Source: JAJEAD01 sp965221555 (GTDB lineage: Bacteria; Pseudomonadota; Gammaproteobacteria; HK1). Taken from it: a stretch of 64,000 nucleotides of DNA. Below are positions 8,913 through 16,702 of the stretch, piece by piece. The stretch covers positions 3,162,001 through 3,226,000 of the forward strand of contig OZ244895.1 in the NCBI GenBank assembly GCA_965221555.1. The letters run 5' to 3'. The translations under genes and the position numbers were made by a program. The notes below the pieces were generated by a model. That model had not been told where the DNA came from. It did no database searches and saw only the letters and a list, made by a program, of their open reading frames with translations. Within the stretch, counting starts at the first letter, position 1, and each line of letters begins with the position of its first letter.

Positions 8913-10259
8913 ATGAACCACGAGACAGCACACTTCACCGGCTACCAGCAGGCGAAAGCGCCACCACCCGGCCCGGACGAAGTGCTGGTGCGGGTGGGGC
9001 CGGACACTCCCGCGGGCGAGTACCTGCGCCGCTTCTGGCATCCGGTCGCGATGAGCTCCCAGGTCGGCGATCTCCCCCTCGCGATCCGCCGGCTTGGCGA
9101 AGACCTGGTGCTCTTCCGCGACGGTCGCGGCCAGCTCGGGCTGGTCCACCGCCATTGCCCCCACCGCAACGCGTCGCTGGAGTTCGGCATCGTGCAGCCA
9201 CGCGGGATCCGCTGCTGTTATCACGGCTGGCACTTCGACACCGACGGCACCCTCATCGATGCCCCGGCGGAGCCCGATTCCGTGCGCCTCGAGCGCAGGG
9301 TGCGCCTCGGCGCCTACCCGGTGCGCGAGTACCACGGTCTCGTCTTCGCCTACCTCGGTCCGTCGGACGAGCTCCCACCCTTCCCGATCTTCGATACCTG
9401 CGAGATAGAGGGCGGGGAGCTGGTGCCCTACGAAGTGCCGATGGACTGCAACTGGCTGCAGGTCGCCGAGAACTCCATGGACCCGATGCACGTGGTGTTC
9501 CTGCACACCCGCGTCAACCGGGTGCAGTTCACGAAGAAGCTCGGCATCCTGCCGGTGCTGCGCTGGTTCGAAAGCCCCATCGGATTCTTCTATACCAAGG
9601 GCCGCCGGATGGGCGACCTGGTGTGGATCTCCACCAACGACATCGTGCTCCCGAACTTCACCCAGGCCGGCGCGGTGTTCGAGAGTACCGACGGCGCCTC
9701 GACCAAGTACTTCGGGCGCAACTCGTTCACCCGCTGGATCGTGCCGGTGGACGACACCCACACCACGGTGCTCGCGTTCCGGCACTTCAACCCCCGGGCG
9801 GAGACCGCGCGAGACGAGTGGCGCACTCCGGAGGCGCTGGAGGAGATCGACATCACCCGGCTGCGCAACCGTCCCTACCGGGAGCGGCAGCTCGATCCCG
9901 GCGACTACGAGGCGGTGTCCGGACAGGGCCCGATCACCGCCCACGAACGCGAGCATCTCGTCTCCTCCGACGTCGGCGTGGTGCGCTACCGCCGGCGACT
10001 GCGCGCGGAGATCCGCGCACTGGCCGACGAGGGACGCGCGCCGCTCCAGCCGGGAGCGCACCACGGCGCCGCCCCGATCCCCACCTACGGCAGCGACACC
10101 GTCATTCGCCTGCCGCAGGCTTCGGAAGGGGAAGAAGACGAGGAAGCGATCGGCCGGCTGCTGGAGTCGGTCGGCTCCATCTATCGCAGCGCGGATCATC
10201 TTCAGGGAGACCAGCGCTACGACGACCTCGCGGCGAAGCTTGCGACTCTGAACCGGTAG
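8913..10259 (+). CDS. Rieske oxygenase large subunit, phthalate 4,5-dioxygenase/VanA-like (paralogue 2)
   Basis: A 448-aa Rieske oxygenase clearly paralogous to the one at 1469: shared TPAGEYxRRFWxPVAMSxQV, RCCYHGW, NWLQVAEN and VPVDDTH blocks. The Rieske ligands are HCPHR...CCYHGW. The mononuclear iron site is in ENSMDPMHVVFLHTR (D-x2-H-x4-H). The ATG at 8913 is chosen because the upstream in-frame region lies over soxG. It closes the oxygenase/sarcosine-oxidase operon. About 130 bp after its stop lies inverted-repeat element A. The two paralogues bracket the sox genes, so they may act on successive methyl groups or related substrates (inference). Confidence 0.85.
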   Translation: MNHETAHFTGYQQAKAPPPGPDEVLVRVGPDTPAGEYLRRFWHPVAMSSQVGDLPLAIRRLGEDLVLFRDGRGQLGLVHRHCPHRNASLEFGIVQPRGIRCCYHGWHFDTDGTLIDAPAEPDSVRLERRVRLGAYPVREYHGLVFAYLGPSDELPPFPIFDTCEIEGGELVPYEVPMDCNWLQVAENSMDPMHVVFLHTRVNRVQFTKKLGILPVLRWFESPIGFFYTKGRRMGDLVWISTNDIVLPNFTQAGAVFESTDGASTKYFGRNSFTRWIVPVDDTHTTVLAFRHFNPRAETARDEWRTPEALEEIDITRLRNRPYRERQLDPGDYEAVSGQGPITAHEREHLVSSDVGVVRYRRRLRAEIRALADEGRAPLQPGAHHGAAPIPTYGSDTVIRLPQASEGEEDEEAIGRLLESVGSIYRSADHLQGDQRYDDLAAKLATLNR

Positions 10260-10386
10260 CGCGGTCGGCCGAACCCCGGTGCTTCTCCTGATCATGCCAC
10301 GAGGCACTCACCTCCCCATGATCGAGAGACTCCGTCGGTCGCGATCCGCATCTCGCCACCGTCACTTCCCTTCAAGCGCCCCGAAG

Positions 10387-10543
10387 CCCGCAAGTCTCAC
10401 CGATTTTTTCTGGCCACTTCGGGCACCCGGATGCCGTGATAGTGGATCGCAGCGACCGAAAGACGCGCAAGCGACTTGAAGGAGTACGGCCTGCAACGGC
10501 GAGCGTATTGGCGTACGCGGTAGGAAATCGGTGAAATTTGCGG
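10387..10543. repeat. Inverted-repeat element A (about 157 bp)
   Basis: The left end CCCGCAAGTCTCACCGATTT and the right end (AAATCGGTGAAATTTGCGG on the + strand) form imperfect terminal inverted repeats, about 17 of 19 matching. The interior (GATGCCGTGATAGTGG, GACCGAAAGACGC, TATTGGCGT) matches element B at 50337 closely. No protein is encoded. It fills most of the 307-bp gap between the operon and the CoA-transferase gene. The rest of the gap (10260-10386) shows nothing recognisable. Probably a small non-autonomous mobile element or structured repeat. Confidence 0.75.
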
Positions 10544-10566
10544 ATTGAACATTGAGGGTTACGGCA

Positions 10567-11769
10567 ATGCAGCCATTCGAAGGCATCCGCGTCATAGACA
10601 TGACCCATGTGCTCGCCGGTCCGTTCTCGACGTACCAGCTCGCCGTCCTCGGCGCCGACGTGATCAAGGTCGAGGGGCCGCACGATCCCGACATGACCCG
10701 GATCGAGGGAGCGACCCCGTCGCTGAACGACGAGCTCTACGGCACCTATTTCATGGCGCAGAACGGCGGCAAGCGGGGCCTTGCCGTCGACATCAAGACG
10801 CAAGCCGGCCGCGAGGTTCTCAAGCGCCTGGTTGCCACCGCCGATGTCCTGGTCGAAAACTACCGGGGCGGCAAGATGCGTGCGCTTGGGCTCGGCTACG
10901 ACGACCTGAAAGCGATCAACCCCCGCCTTGTCTACTGTTCCCTGACGGGCTTCGGACATACCGGACCGAAGGGCGGCGACCCCGCCTACGACATCGTGGT
11001 TCAGGCCTTTACCGGGCTCATGGCCTCCAACGGGGAGGCGGATTCGCCGCCGGTACGCGTGGGTGCGCCCATGGTCGATTACGGCACCGGCATCCAGGCG
11101 GCCTACGCGATCTCGGCCGCGCTCTATCAGCGCGAGCGGACCGGGCGAGGCCAGCGCATCGACGTATCGATGTCCGACGCGGCGCTGATGCTCCAGTGTG
11201 CCTTCGTATCGGCGGCGCAGGCGTCGGGGCGGCCACCGGTCTCGCACGGCAACACGCACCCGCACTACGCGGGCTACGCGACGTACCGGACCGCCGACGG
11301 GCTGCTGATGATTGGCGCCTGGACCAGCCGCCAGATGGGGGCTCTCTACCGCCTGCTGGGCGATGAGGCCCGCGCCGCGCGGGTCGAGGCAACCCCTCGC
11401 AAGGATCTGAAGACGCTGCGCGCGGACGATGCGGCCTTCCTCGAGCGCGAACTGGCCGGGAAGCCGGCGCACGAGTGGGAGACTCTTCTGAACCGGGACG
11501 GGGTACCGGCGGCCCGGGTACGCAACCTGGTCGAGACCATGGCGTCGGAACAGATCGCGGCGCGAGGTGTCCTCCAACCCTATGACGGATGTGAGCGTCC
11601 CGGCGCTCCGAAGGCGCTTCCGGTCGCCGGATTCACTTATGAACACGCCGGCCCGGCGCTCTCGGCGCCGCCGCCTCGACTGGGCCAGCACACGGACGAC
11701 GTTCTCGCCGAACTCGGCGTTTCCGCTGAAGAGATCAGGACGCTCCGAGAAGACGGCGTGATCGCATAG
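10567..11769 (+). CDS. CaiB/BaiF family (family III) CoA-transferase
   Basis: A 400-aa family III CoA-transferase, which moves CoA between carboxylic acids; some relatives are racemases. It begins MQPFEGIRVIDMTHVLAGPF. Further motifs are DVIKVEGP, GLAVDIKT, VYCSLTGFGHTGP and AYDIVVQAFTGLM. APMVDYGTG contains the aspartate that forms the acyl-anhydride intermediate in this family. The ATG at 10567 is preferred over a TTG 15 bp upstream. It stands alone after element A and is probably transcribed separately from the oxygenase operon. It might activate a product of that pathway, but proximity is the only evidence. Confidence 0.88.
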   Translation: MQPFEGIRVIDMTHVLAGPFSTYQLAVLGADVIKVEGPHDPDMTRIEGATPSLNDELYGTYFMAQNGGKRGLAVDIKTQAGREVLKRLVATADVLVENYRGGKMRALGLGYDDLKAINPRLVYCSLTGFGHTGPKGGDPAYDIVVQAFTGLMASNGEADSPPVRVGAPMVDYGTGIQAAYAISAALYQRERTGRGQRIDVSMSDAALMLQCAFVSAAQASGRPPVSHGNTHPHYAGYATYRTADGLLMIGAWTSRQMGALYRLLGDEARAARVEATPRKDLKTLRADDAAFLERELAGKPAHEWETLLNRDGVPAARVRNLVETMASEQIAARGVLQPYDGCERPGAPKALPVAGFTYEHAGPALSAPPPRLGQHTDDVLAELGVSAEEIRTLREDGVIA

Positions 11770-12004
11770 CGTCTGTGTTTACTACATGGCTGCCGCGAGA
11801 CCCGAGATTCTGCGCCCGCACTTTGCCCGCAGGTTTCCCCGACTGACACAGCGCCGCGCCTTCGAACTGCTCGACGTCGATCCCGTGAAAATGTTTCCAG
11901 TACGCGTCCAGGTTGAATAACGCTAAACCCCTGAAATCTTTACACTATCCGACAGATTAGCGTGTGAAGTTCCGACTAACGGCTGCGGACGCGCATCTGT
12001 CGGC
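11770..12004. other. Non-coding/decayed stretch before the Ig-repeat remnant
   Basis: No convincing gene. A 44-codon open frame (11786-11920, + strand, ATG to TAA) is present but matches nothing I recognise. Around 11900-11990 the DNA is locally less GC-rich than its surroundings. This is probably the left edge of the accessory block carrying the ATPase/nuclease copy 1. Confidence 0.35.
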
Positions 12005-12164
12005 GTGGCGCAAGGCCCGACACAAGGGCTCGCTGCGGGCATGGCCGACCAGAGCTGCGTGCTGGAGCAGGCGATCACAGCGCTGCAACTACCGACGGCG
12101 AGCGGGGGCAATGGAGAGCTGACCTGCACGCGCACGCCCGAGGGGCTGGCGTGCGCGAGCGGCA
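12005..12164 (+). pseudogene. Remnant of a putative-Ig (He_PIG-like) repeat gene
   Basis: About 50 codons read as one degenerate repeat unit: ADQSCVLEQAITALQLP followed by TASGGNGELT. This matches the repeats of the autotransporter at 36508-40470 (for example ADRSWSLDRTIRALQLP). The nucleotide match is visible too (GCGCTGCAACT, GGCAATGG). There is no signal peptide, no full repeat and no barrel. The fragment stops where the converging ATPase/nuclease gene ends, so it looks truncated by that cassette. Confidence 0.6.
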
Positions 12165-14050
12165 CTACCGCGCCTCGACCTCCACCGCCTCGCGGTGCAC
12201 GAGCTCCCAGCCGTGGAATATCAGCACCACCCCGATGAAGCGCACCGCCGGGGCGCGGCGCGCAAAGTGCGCGTCGCCGAGGTAGCGCCGGAGCTGCGCC
12301 GTCGCCTCCTCGCGCAGCGCCTCGATGCGCTCTGCGTGCACATCGTCTGCACGCCGTACGTACTTGAGTTCCACCACGTACCCGTAGCGTGTCTCGGGAA
12401 AGCGCACCACGTCCGGCTCCAGCACCAGGTCGGCATACCCCTTCGCACACTCCACCTCCGAGCGCAGCACGAGCTGCTCGCCCAGGCTCAGGTACGCGGC
12501 CAGAAAGCCCTGCAGCACCTTCTCCCCCGCGATGTAGTCCCGAATCCCGGTGTACGCCTCGATGCGCTCGGCAATGTGCTCGAACACCGCCGACCACTCG
12601 CCCTCCATCGCCATCGCATCGAGCCGCGGCAGCAGCCGGTGCGCATCGAGCGTGAACAGCCGCATGTCCTGATACGCATCGCGCAGGAACCCGTACAGCA
12701 GCTCGCGCACCGTCTGGTTAGGAATGCCCAGCACCGTCCCGCTCCCCACCGCCTCGCGGATGCCGAGCAGCCCGAAGTAGTACAGCAGTGACAGGAAGTT
12801 GTCCCGCTCGGCGAGGCGCTCCAGCGGAAAGCTCGCCTGGAGCGTGGCCCGGGTGCTCTCCTCCCCGGCCAGATGACGTAGCAGGTCGAAGCTGCCGTTG
12901 AGCCGCCGACCCACCACCAGCAGGTGACGCAGCTTCGTGTAGTCGATGCGCACGTTCACGTCGATGAGTCGCCTCGGCATGCTCCCGAGCTGCACCGACT
13001 GCTTGAGGTAGTACAGCACCATGTCGGTGTTGTAGAGGGTCGTCTCGGCGTCCTCGGAGAAGCGGTAGCCATCGTACCAGTGGCGCATCACCTTCAGCGC
13101 CTCGTCCACGTCCTGCCCGAACGCGCCGAGGGCGCGGTAGCGCTCCAGCACCGCGCGCACCTCCGCCTCGGTCAGGCCCAGCATCTCGTTGAAGCGCGCA
13201 TCCAGGCTGATGTTCTCGCCGATGTTGAACCCGCTGGTCACGTCGTCCAGCGTGATGGGCGAGACCCCGGTGATGAACAGCCGACTCAGCCCGCCCTTGG
13301 CCGTCCCCGCCTTCAGCGTGGCGAAGAAGCTGCGGTAGAAACCGCTGCCGTGGGTGAACGCGTGGTATGCCTCCTCCCCGTGCATCGCCAGAATGGTGTT
13401 GGCGAAGTTGTCGTACTCGTCGATCAGACAGTACAGGGCAATACCGTGGTGCCGGGCGTACGTGAACAGCTCGGTGAGCTTGCCGTTGGCCGAGGACGGG
13501 GCAAGGATGCGCGCGCGCTCGGCCTCCGGGAACAGGTCGGTGTTCCACTCCATCGCATCACGCACCATGGTGTGGCAGTAGAGTTCGAACTCCTTCTCCA
13601 GCGTGGCGAGCGCGTTCTTGAACTCCGAGAAATCGAAGCGCAGGGTGACGTAGCGGCTGTGCTCCTCGGTGGGCGCGCGGCCGATGTCGGTACTGGCGAA
13701 CAACTGGTCGAACTCGCCGGCGAAGCTGCGGCTGTAGTAGTGCTCCAGCAACGAGACCCAGCACGACTTTCCGATGCGCCGGGGGCGGATGAACACCGCG
13801 TAGCGGACCTCTTCGAGCACGCGCACGAAGCGGGTCTTGTCCACGTACAGCTCGCCGTCGAGGCGAATGCGGCGAAAATCGGCAATGCCGTAGGGAATGC
13901 GAGGATAGTCGGGCATTCGGCTTGGTCCGGAAGGGGCGGTTCAGTTAGAGAGAAGCGCCTTCTGCTGTTCCGGGCCATTGTGCCACGCTTGCTCGGTCCG
14001 CCTACCCCGTCTGCGGCCAGATCCTTCTCTGCGCTCGCTCTGCGCTCCGG
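12163..14050 (-). repeat. ATPase/nuclease cassette, copy 1 (inverted partner at 34375-36260)
   Basis: This about 1.9-kb block is homologous to the block at 34375-36260 in opposite orientation. It covers the gene and about 130 bp of 5' flank. The flank shares AAGCGTGGCACAATG and CTTCTCTCTAACTGA, reading toward the gene. At the 3' side similarity ends within a few bases of the TAG stop. The rest of the gap to purA (14051-14261) holds nothing I recognise. No terminal repeats or target duplications were seen by eye. Confidence 0.7.
12165..13916 (-). CDS. AAA-ATPase-like / PD-(D/E)XK nuclease-like protein, copy 1
   Basis: 583 aa. The N-terminal AAA-ATPase-like domain (PF09820 type) has a P-loop IRPRRIGKS at 43-51 and Walker B ALYCLIDEYD at 160-169. 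A linker follows, then a C-terminal PD-(D/E)XK nuclease-like domain (PF08011 type) with D496 and E516-x-K518 (GYADLVLEPD ... YVVELKY). The family is widespread, often in many copies per genome, with unknown function; mobility or defence roles have been suggested but not shown. Copy 2 at 34507 has the same length and is almost identical in its C-terminal half. There are no partner genes. It is convergent with a decayed Ig-repeat fragment. The start is shared by both copies. Confidence 0.85.
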   Translation of the reverse strand: MPDYPRIPYGIADFRRIRLDGELYVDKTRFVRVLEEVRYAVFIRPRRIGKSCWVSLLEHYYSRSFAGEFDQLFASTDIGRAPTEEHSRYVTLRFDFSEFKNALATLEKEFELYCHTMVRDAMEWNTDLFPEAERARILAPSSANGKLTELFTYARHHGIALYCLIDEYDNFANTILAMHGEEAYHAFTHGSGFYRSFFATLKAGTAKGGLSRLFITGVSPITLDDVTSGFNIGENISLDARFNEMLGLTEAEVRAVLERYRALGAFGQDVDEALKVMRHWYDGYRFSEDAETTLYNTDMVLYYLKQSVQLGSMPRRLIDVNVRIDYTKLRHLLVVGRRLNGSFDLLRHLAGEESTRATLQASFPLERLAERDNFLSLLYYFGLLGIREAVGSGTVLGIPNQTVRELLYGFLRDAYQDMRLFTLDAHRLLPRLDAMAMEGEWSAVFEHIAERIEAYTGIRDYIAGEKVLQGFLAAYLSLGEQLVLRSEVECAKGYADLVLEPDVVRFPETRYGYVVELKYVRRADDVHAERIEALREEATAQLRRYLGDAHFARRAPAVRFIGVVLIFHGWELVHREAVEVEAR

Positions 14051-14261
14051 TCGAGGCTCGGATTGACGCGACGCATGACAGCGTAGTGGGCACGTGGCAC
14101 TCGGAGCAAGCCAGCGGATGCAGACTCTTGCAGTGTCGAACAGGTTAGTCGTACGACACGTCGCGGTGCGTATTCGCGGGCGCCCCCGCCACGGTTGAGG
14201 CGGTACGCGAGATGACGAGGCTTGAGGAAGTGAAGGCGCCCTTGCGCCCGTGACGCCATCC

Positions 14262-15554
14262 TCAGTCGAAGGGGTGCCGGTCGATGATCGCGTCGTCGCG
14301 GTCCGGTCCGGTCGAGATCAGGTGCACCGGCGCTTCGGCCAGCGACTCGATGCACTCGAGGAAGGCGCGGGCCGGCCCGGGGAGATCGGCCCGCTTGCGC
14401 GCGCCCAGGGTGGAGCCCTGCCATCCCGGCATTTCCCGGTAGACGGGTTCGCACCGGGCAAGGCGCTCGGCGTCGGTCGGAAGCTCATCGATGTACTCGC
14501 CGTCGAGGCGGTACGCTTCGCACACTTTTACCGTCTCGAGCGTGTCCAGCACGTCGAGCTTGGTGATGCAGAGCCCATCGACGGTGTTGGCGCGCACCGC
14601 GCGGCGAAGCGCCACCGCGTCGAGCCATCCGCAGCGCCGGGGCCGGCCGGTGGTGGCGCCGAACTCCCGGCCCTGTTCGGCGATGCGGGCTCCCACCTCG
14701 TCGTGGAGCTCGGTGGGAAAGGGCCCCTCGCCCACTCTCGTGGCATAGGCCTTGGCGACGCCGAGTACGTAGTCGAAGCTGCGCACTCCCAGCCCGCTGC
14801 CGGAAGACGCGCCGGCCGCGACGGTGCACGACGAGGTGACGAAGGGGAAGGTGCCCTGGTCGACATCGAGCAGGGCGCCCTGGGCGCCCTCGAAGAGCAG
14901 GCGTTGCCCCTCTCGTTTCATCTCGTGCAGACGCCGGGGCACGTCGCACACCAACGGACGGATCCTCTCCGCCGCCTCGAGCGCCGCGTCGCGGCACGCC
15001 GCGAAGTCCACGCCGGTGGTGCGGTAGTAGTGCCCGAGCAGGAAGTTGTGATAGTCGAGAAGCGGCTCGAGACGACGCTCGAAGCGGGCTTCGTCGACCA
15101 GGTCGCAGACGCGCAAGGCACGGCGCGCCGCGCGGTCCTCGTAGGCCGGGCCGATGCCGCGTCCGGTGGTTCCCAGCCGGACCCCGTCGCGGCCCGCCTC
15201 CCGCGCGCGGTCCAGCGCGACGTGGGAGGGCAGGATGAGCGTGCACGCATCGCTCACCGAGAGACGCTCGTCCACCGGCACCCCCTGCTTTCGAAGCAGC
15301 TCCATCTCTCCGACCAGCGCTTCGGGAGAGAGCACGACCCCGTGCCCGATGAAGGAGCGGACTCCGGCATGCAGGATGCCGGAGGGGATGAGATGGAGGA
15401 TGGTCTTGCGCCCGCCGATCACCACGGTGTGGCCGGCGTTGTGGCCTCCCTGGAAGCGCACCACGCCCGCGCTGCGCGCGCTCAGGAGATCGACGACTTT
15501 TCCCTTGCCCTCATCGCCCCACTGGGAGCCGATGACGACGACTGTCCGGTTCAC
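14262..15554 (-). CDS. purA: Adenylosuccinate synthetase
   Basis: Catalyses GTP-dependent condensation of IMP and aspartate to adenylosuccinate, the first committed AMP step. At 430 aa it is the usual length. Motifs include the N-terminal P-loop-like GSQWGDEGKGKVVD with catalytic Asp, GGHNAGHTVVI, the IMP-binding TTGRGIGPAYEDR, LFEGAQGALLD, and the C-terminal GTP base motif TKLDVLD. The start codon is GTG. It lies downstream of yjeT in the hfq-hflKC-yjeT-purA order common in gammaproteobacteria. Confidence 0.96.
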   Translation of the reverse strand: MNRTVVVIGSQWGDEGKGKVVDLLSARSAGVVRFQGGHNAGHTVVIGGRKTILHLIPSGILHAGVRSFIGHGVVLSPEALVGEMELLRKQGVPVDERLSVSDACTLILPSHVALDRAREAGRDGVRLGTTGRGIGPAYEDRAARRALRVCDLVDEARFERRLEPLLDYHNFLLGHYYRTTGVDFAACRDAALEAAERIRPLVCDVPRRLHEMKREGQRLLFEGAQGALLDVDQGTFPFVTSSCTVAAGASSGSGLGVRSFDYVLGVAKAYATRVGEGPFPTELHDEVGARIAEQGREFGATTGRPRRCGWLDAVALRRAVRANTVDGLCITKLDVLDTLETVKVCEAYRLDGEYIDELPTDAERLARCEPVYREMPGWQGSTLGARKRADLPGPARAFLECIESLAEAPVHLISTGPDRDDAIIDRHPFD

Positions 15555-15615
15555 TCGCGTGGCACCGCGTTCGCCGGGGAGGACGAGGGGGACGCCGAGG
15601 GAGCGCGCACCCGCG

Positions 15616-15801
15616 CTACCTCAGCGCGTAGAGCAGCAGACACCCGAGAATCATGCTGGTCAGTCCCGCGAAACGCAGGGTGTTGTCGTTGAGACTGACC
15701 AGCTTCATCACCGCGCGACGCGTCGCGTCAGGACTCAGAAAGGGGAGCAGACCCTCCAGGACGAGCACGAGGGCGACCGCGACCAGAAGATCCTGCAGCA
15801 T
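15616..15801 (-). CDS. yjeT: YjeT/DUF2065 family small membrane protein
   Basis: A 61-aa protein beginning MLQDLLVAVALVLVLEGLLP and ending MILGCLLLYALR: two hydrophobic segments flank a short polar stretch (SPDATRRAVMKLVSLNDN). This is the DUF2065 pattern of E. coli YjeT, of unknown function. The ATG was chosen because upstream in-frame sequence overlaps hflC in another frame. Position between hflC and purA is the conserved place for yjeT. Confidence 0.85.
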   Translation of the reverse strand: MLQDLLVAVALVLVLEGLLPFLSPDATRRAVMKLVSLNDNTLRFAGLTSMILGCLLLYALR

Positions 15802-15844
15802 CGGACCGGTAGCCTGTCGGGAGCGTCGCGCGCGCTGCCTGCCA

Positions 15845-16702
15845 CTACCCTCCTGAATCCTTGAAGTAGCGGAAGAACTGCGTGTTGGGCTCGAGCAGCA
15901 GGATGTCGGCGGGATTGCTGAAGGTGTTGCGGTAGGCGTCGAGGCTGCGATACAGGGAGTAGAACTCACTGTCCTGGCCATAGGCGGTGGCGTAGGTCTC
16001 GGTCGCCACCGCATCGCCGTTGCCGCGGATCTTCTGCCCTTCCCGCTCGGCCTCGGCAAGCAGGACCTCCCGCTCACGCTCCGCCTCCGCCCGAATCTCG
16101 CGCGCGAGCTCTTCGCCCTCGGAACGGAACCGCTTCGCGACCTCCTTGCGTTCGGCCGCCATGCGATCGAATACCGACTGGCTCACACTCTCCGGAAGGT
16201 CGACGCGCTTGATGCGTACGTCGATTATCTCGATTCCGAGCTCGTCGGCCTGGCCGGAGGCGGACTCGCGCATGATCTCCATGATCTCCGCCCGCTCGCC
16301 CGAGACCACCTGGTTCAGGGTGCGCTTGCCGAACTCGTCGCGCAGCGCCTTGACCACCACCACCGAGAGGCGCTGGTTGGCGATCAGGGGATTGCCTCCG
16401 GTGGACGTGTAGTACTGCTCGACATCGCGGACTTTCCACTTCACGAAGGAGTCGACGATGACCTGCTTCTTCTCGCTCGTCAGGTAGAGCTGGGGATCGG
16501 AGTCGAGCGTCTGAACCCGGGCGTCGAACTTGAGCACCGATTGCCAGAACCACTTGAAGTGCAGCCCGGGCTGGTAGTCCGAGCGCTTGATCTCGCCGAA
16601 CTGCGTCTTCAGCGCCCTCTCGCGCATGTCGACGGTGAACACCGACAGTGCGCCCATGCCGAGCAGGATCACTCCAGCGACCAGGTAGGCACGATTGATC
16701 AT
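15845..16702 (-). CDS. hflC: HflC, FtsH protease modulator
   Basis: 285-aa SPFH/band-7 protein of the inner membrane with an N-terminal anchor (residues about 5-22, AYLVAGVILLGMGALSVF). Motifs include AVFTVDMRE-type entry, QTLDSDPQLYLTSEKKQ and a charged coiled-coil (RMAAERKEVAKRFRSEGEEL). With HflK it forms the periplasmic HflKC complex that surrounds and restrains FtsH. The ATG overlaps the hflK stop by 3 bases, so translation is coupled. Confidence 0.94.
   Translation of the reverse strand: MINRAYLVAGVILLGMGALSVFTVDMRERALKTQFGEIKRSDYQPGLHFKWFWQSVLKFDARVQTLDSDPQLYLTSEKKQVIVDSFVKWKVRDVEQYYTSTGGNPLIANQRLSVVVVKALRDEFGKRTLNQVVSGERAEIMEIMRESASGQADELGIEIIDVRIKRVDLPESVSQSVFDRMAAERKEVAKRFRSEGEELAREIRAEAEREREVLLAEAEREGQKIRGNGDAVATETYATAYGQDSEFYSLYRSLDAYRNTFSNPADILLLEPNTQFFRYFKDSGG

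Noticed and set aside
11786..11920. 44-codon frame upstream of the Ig-repeat remnant
   Set aside because: It is short, has no Shine-Dalgarno and no recognisable motif.
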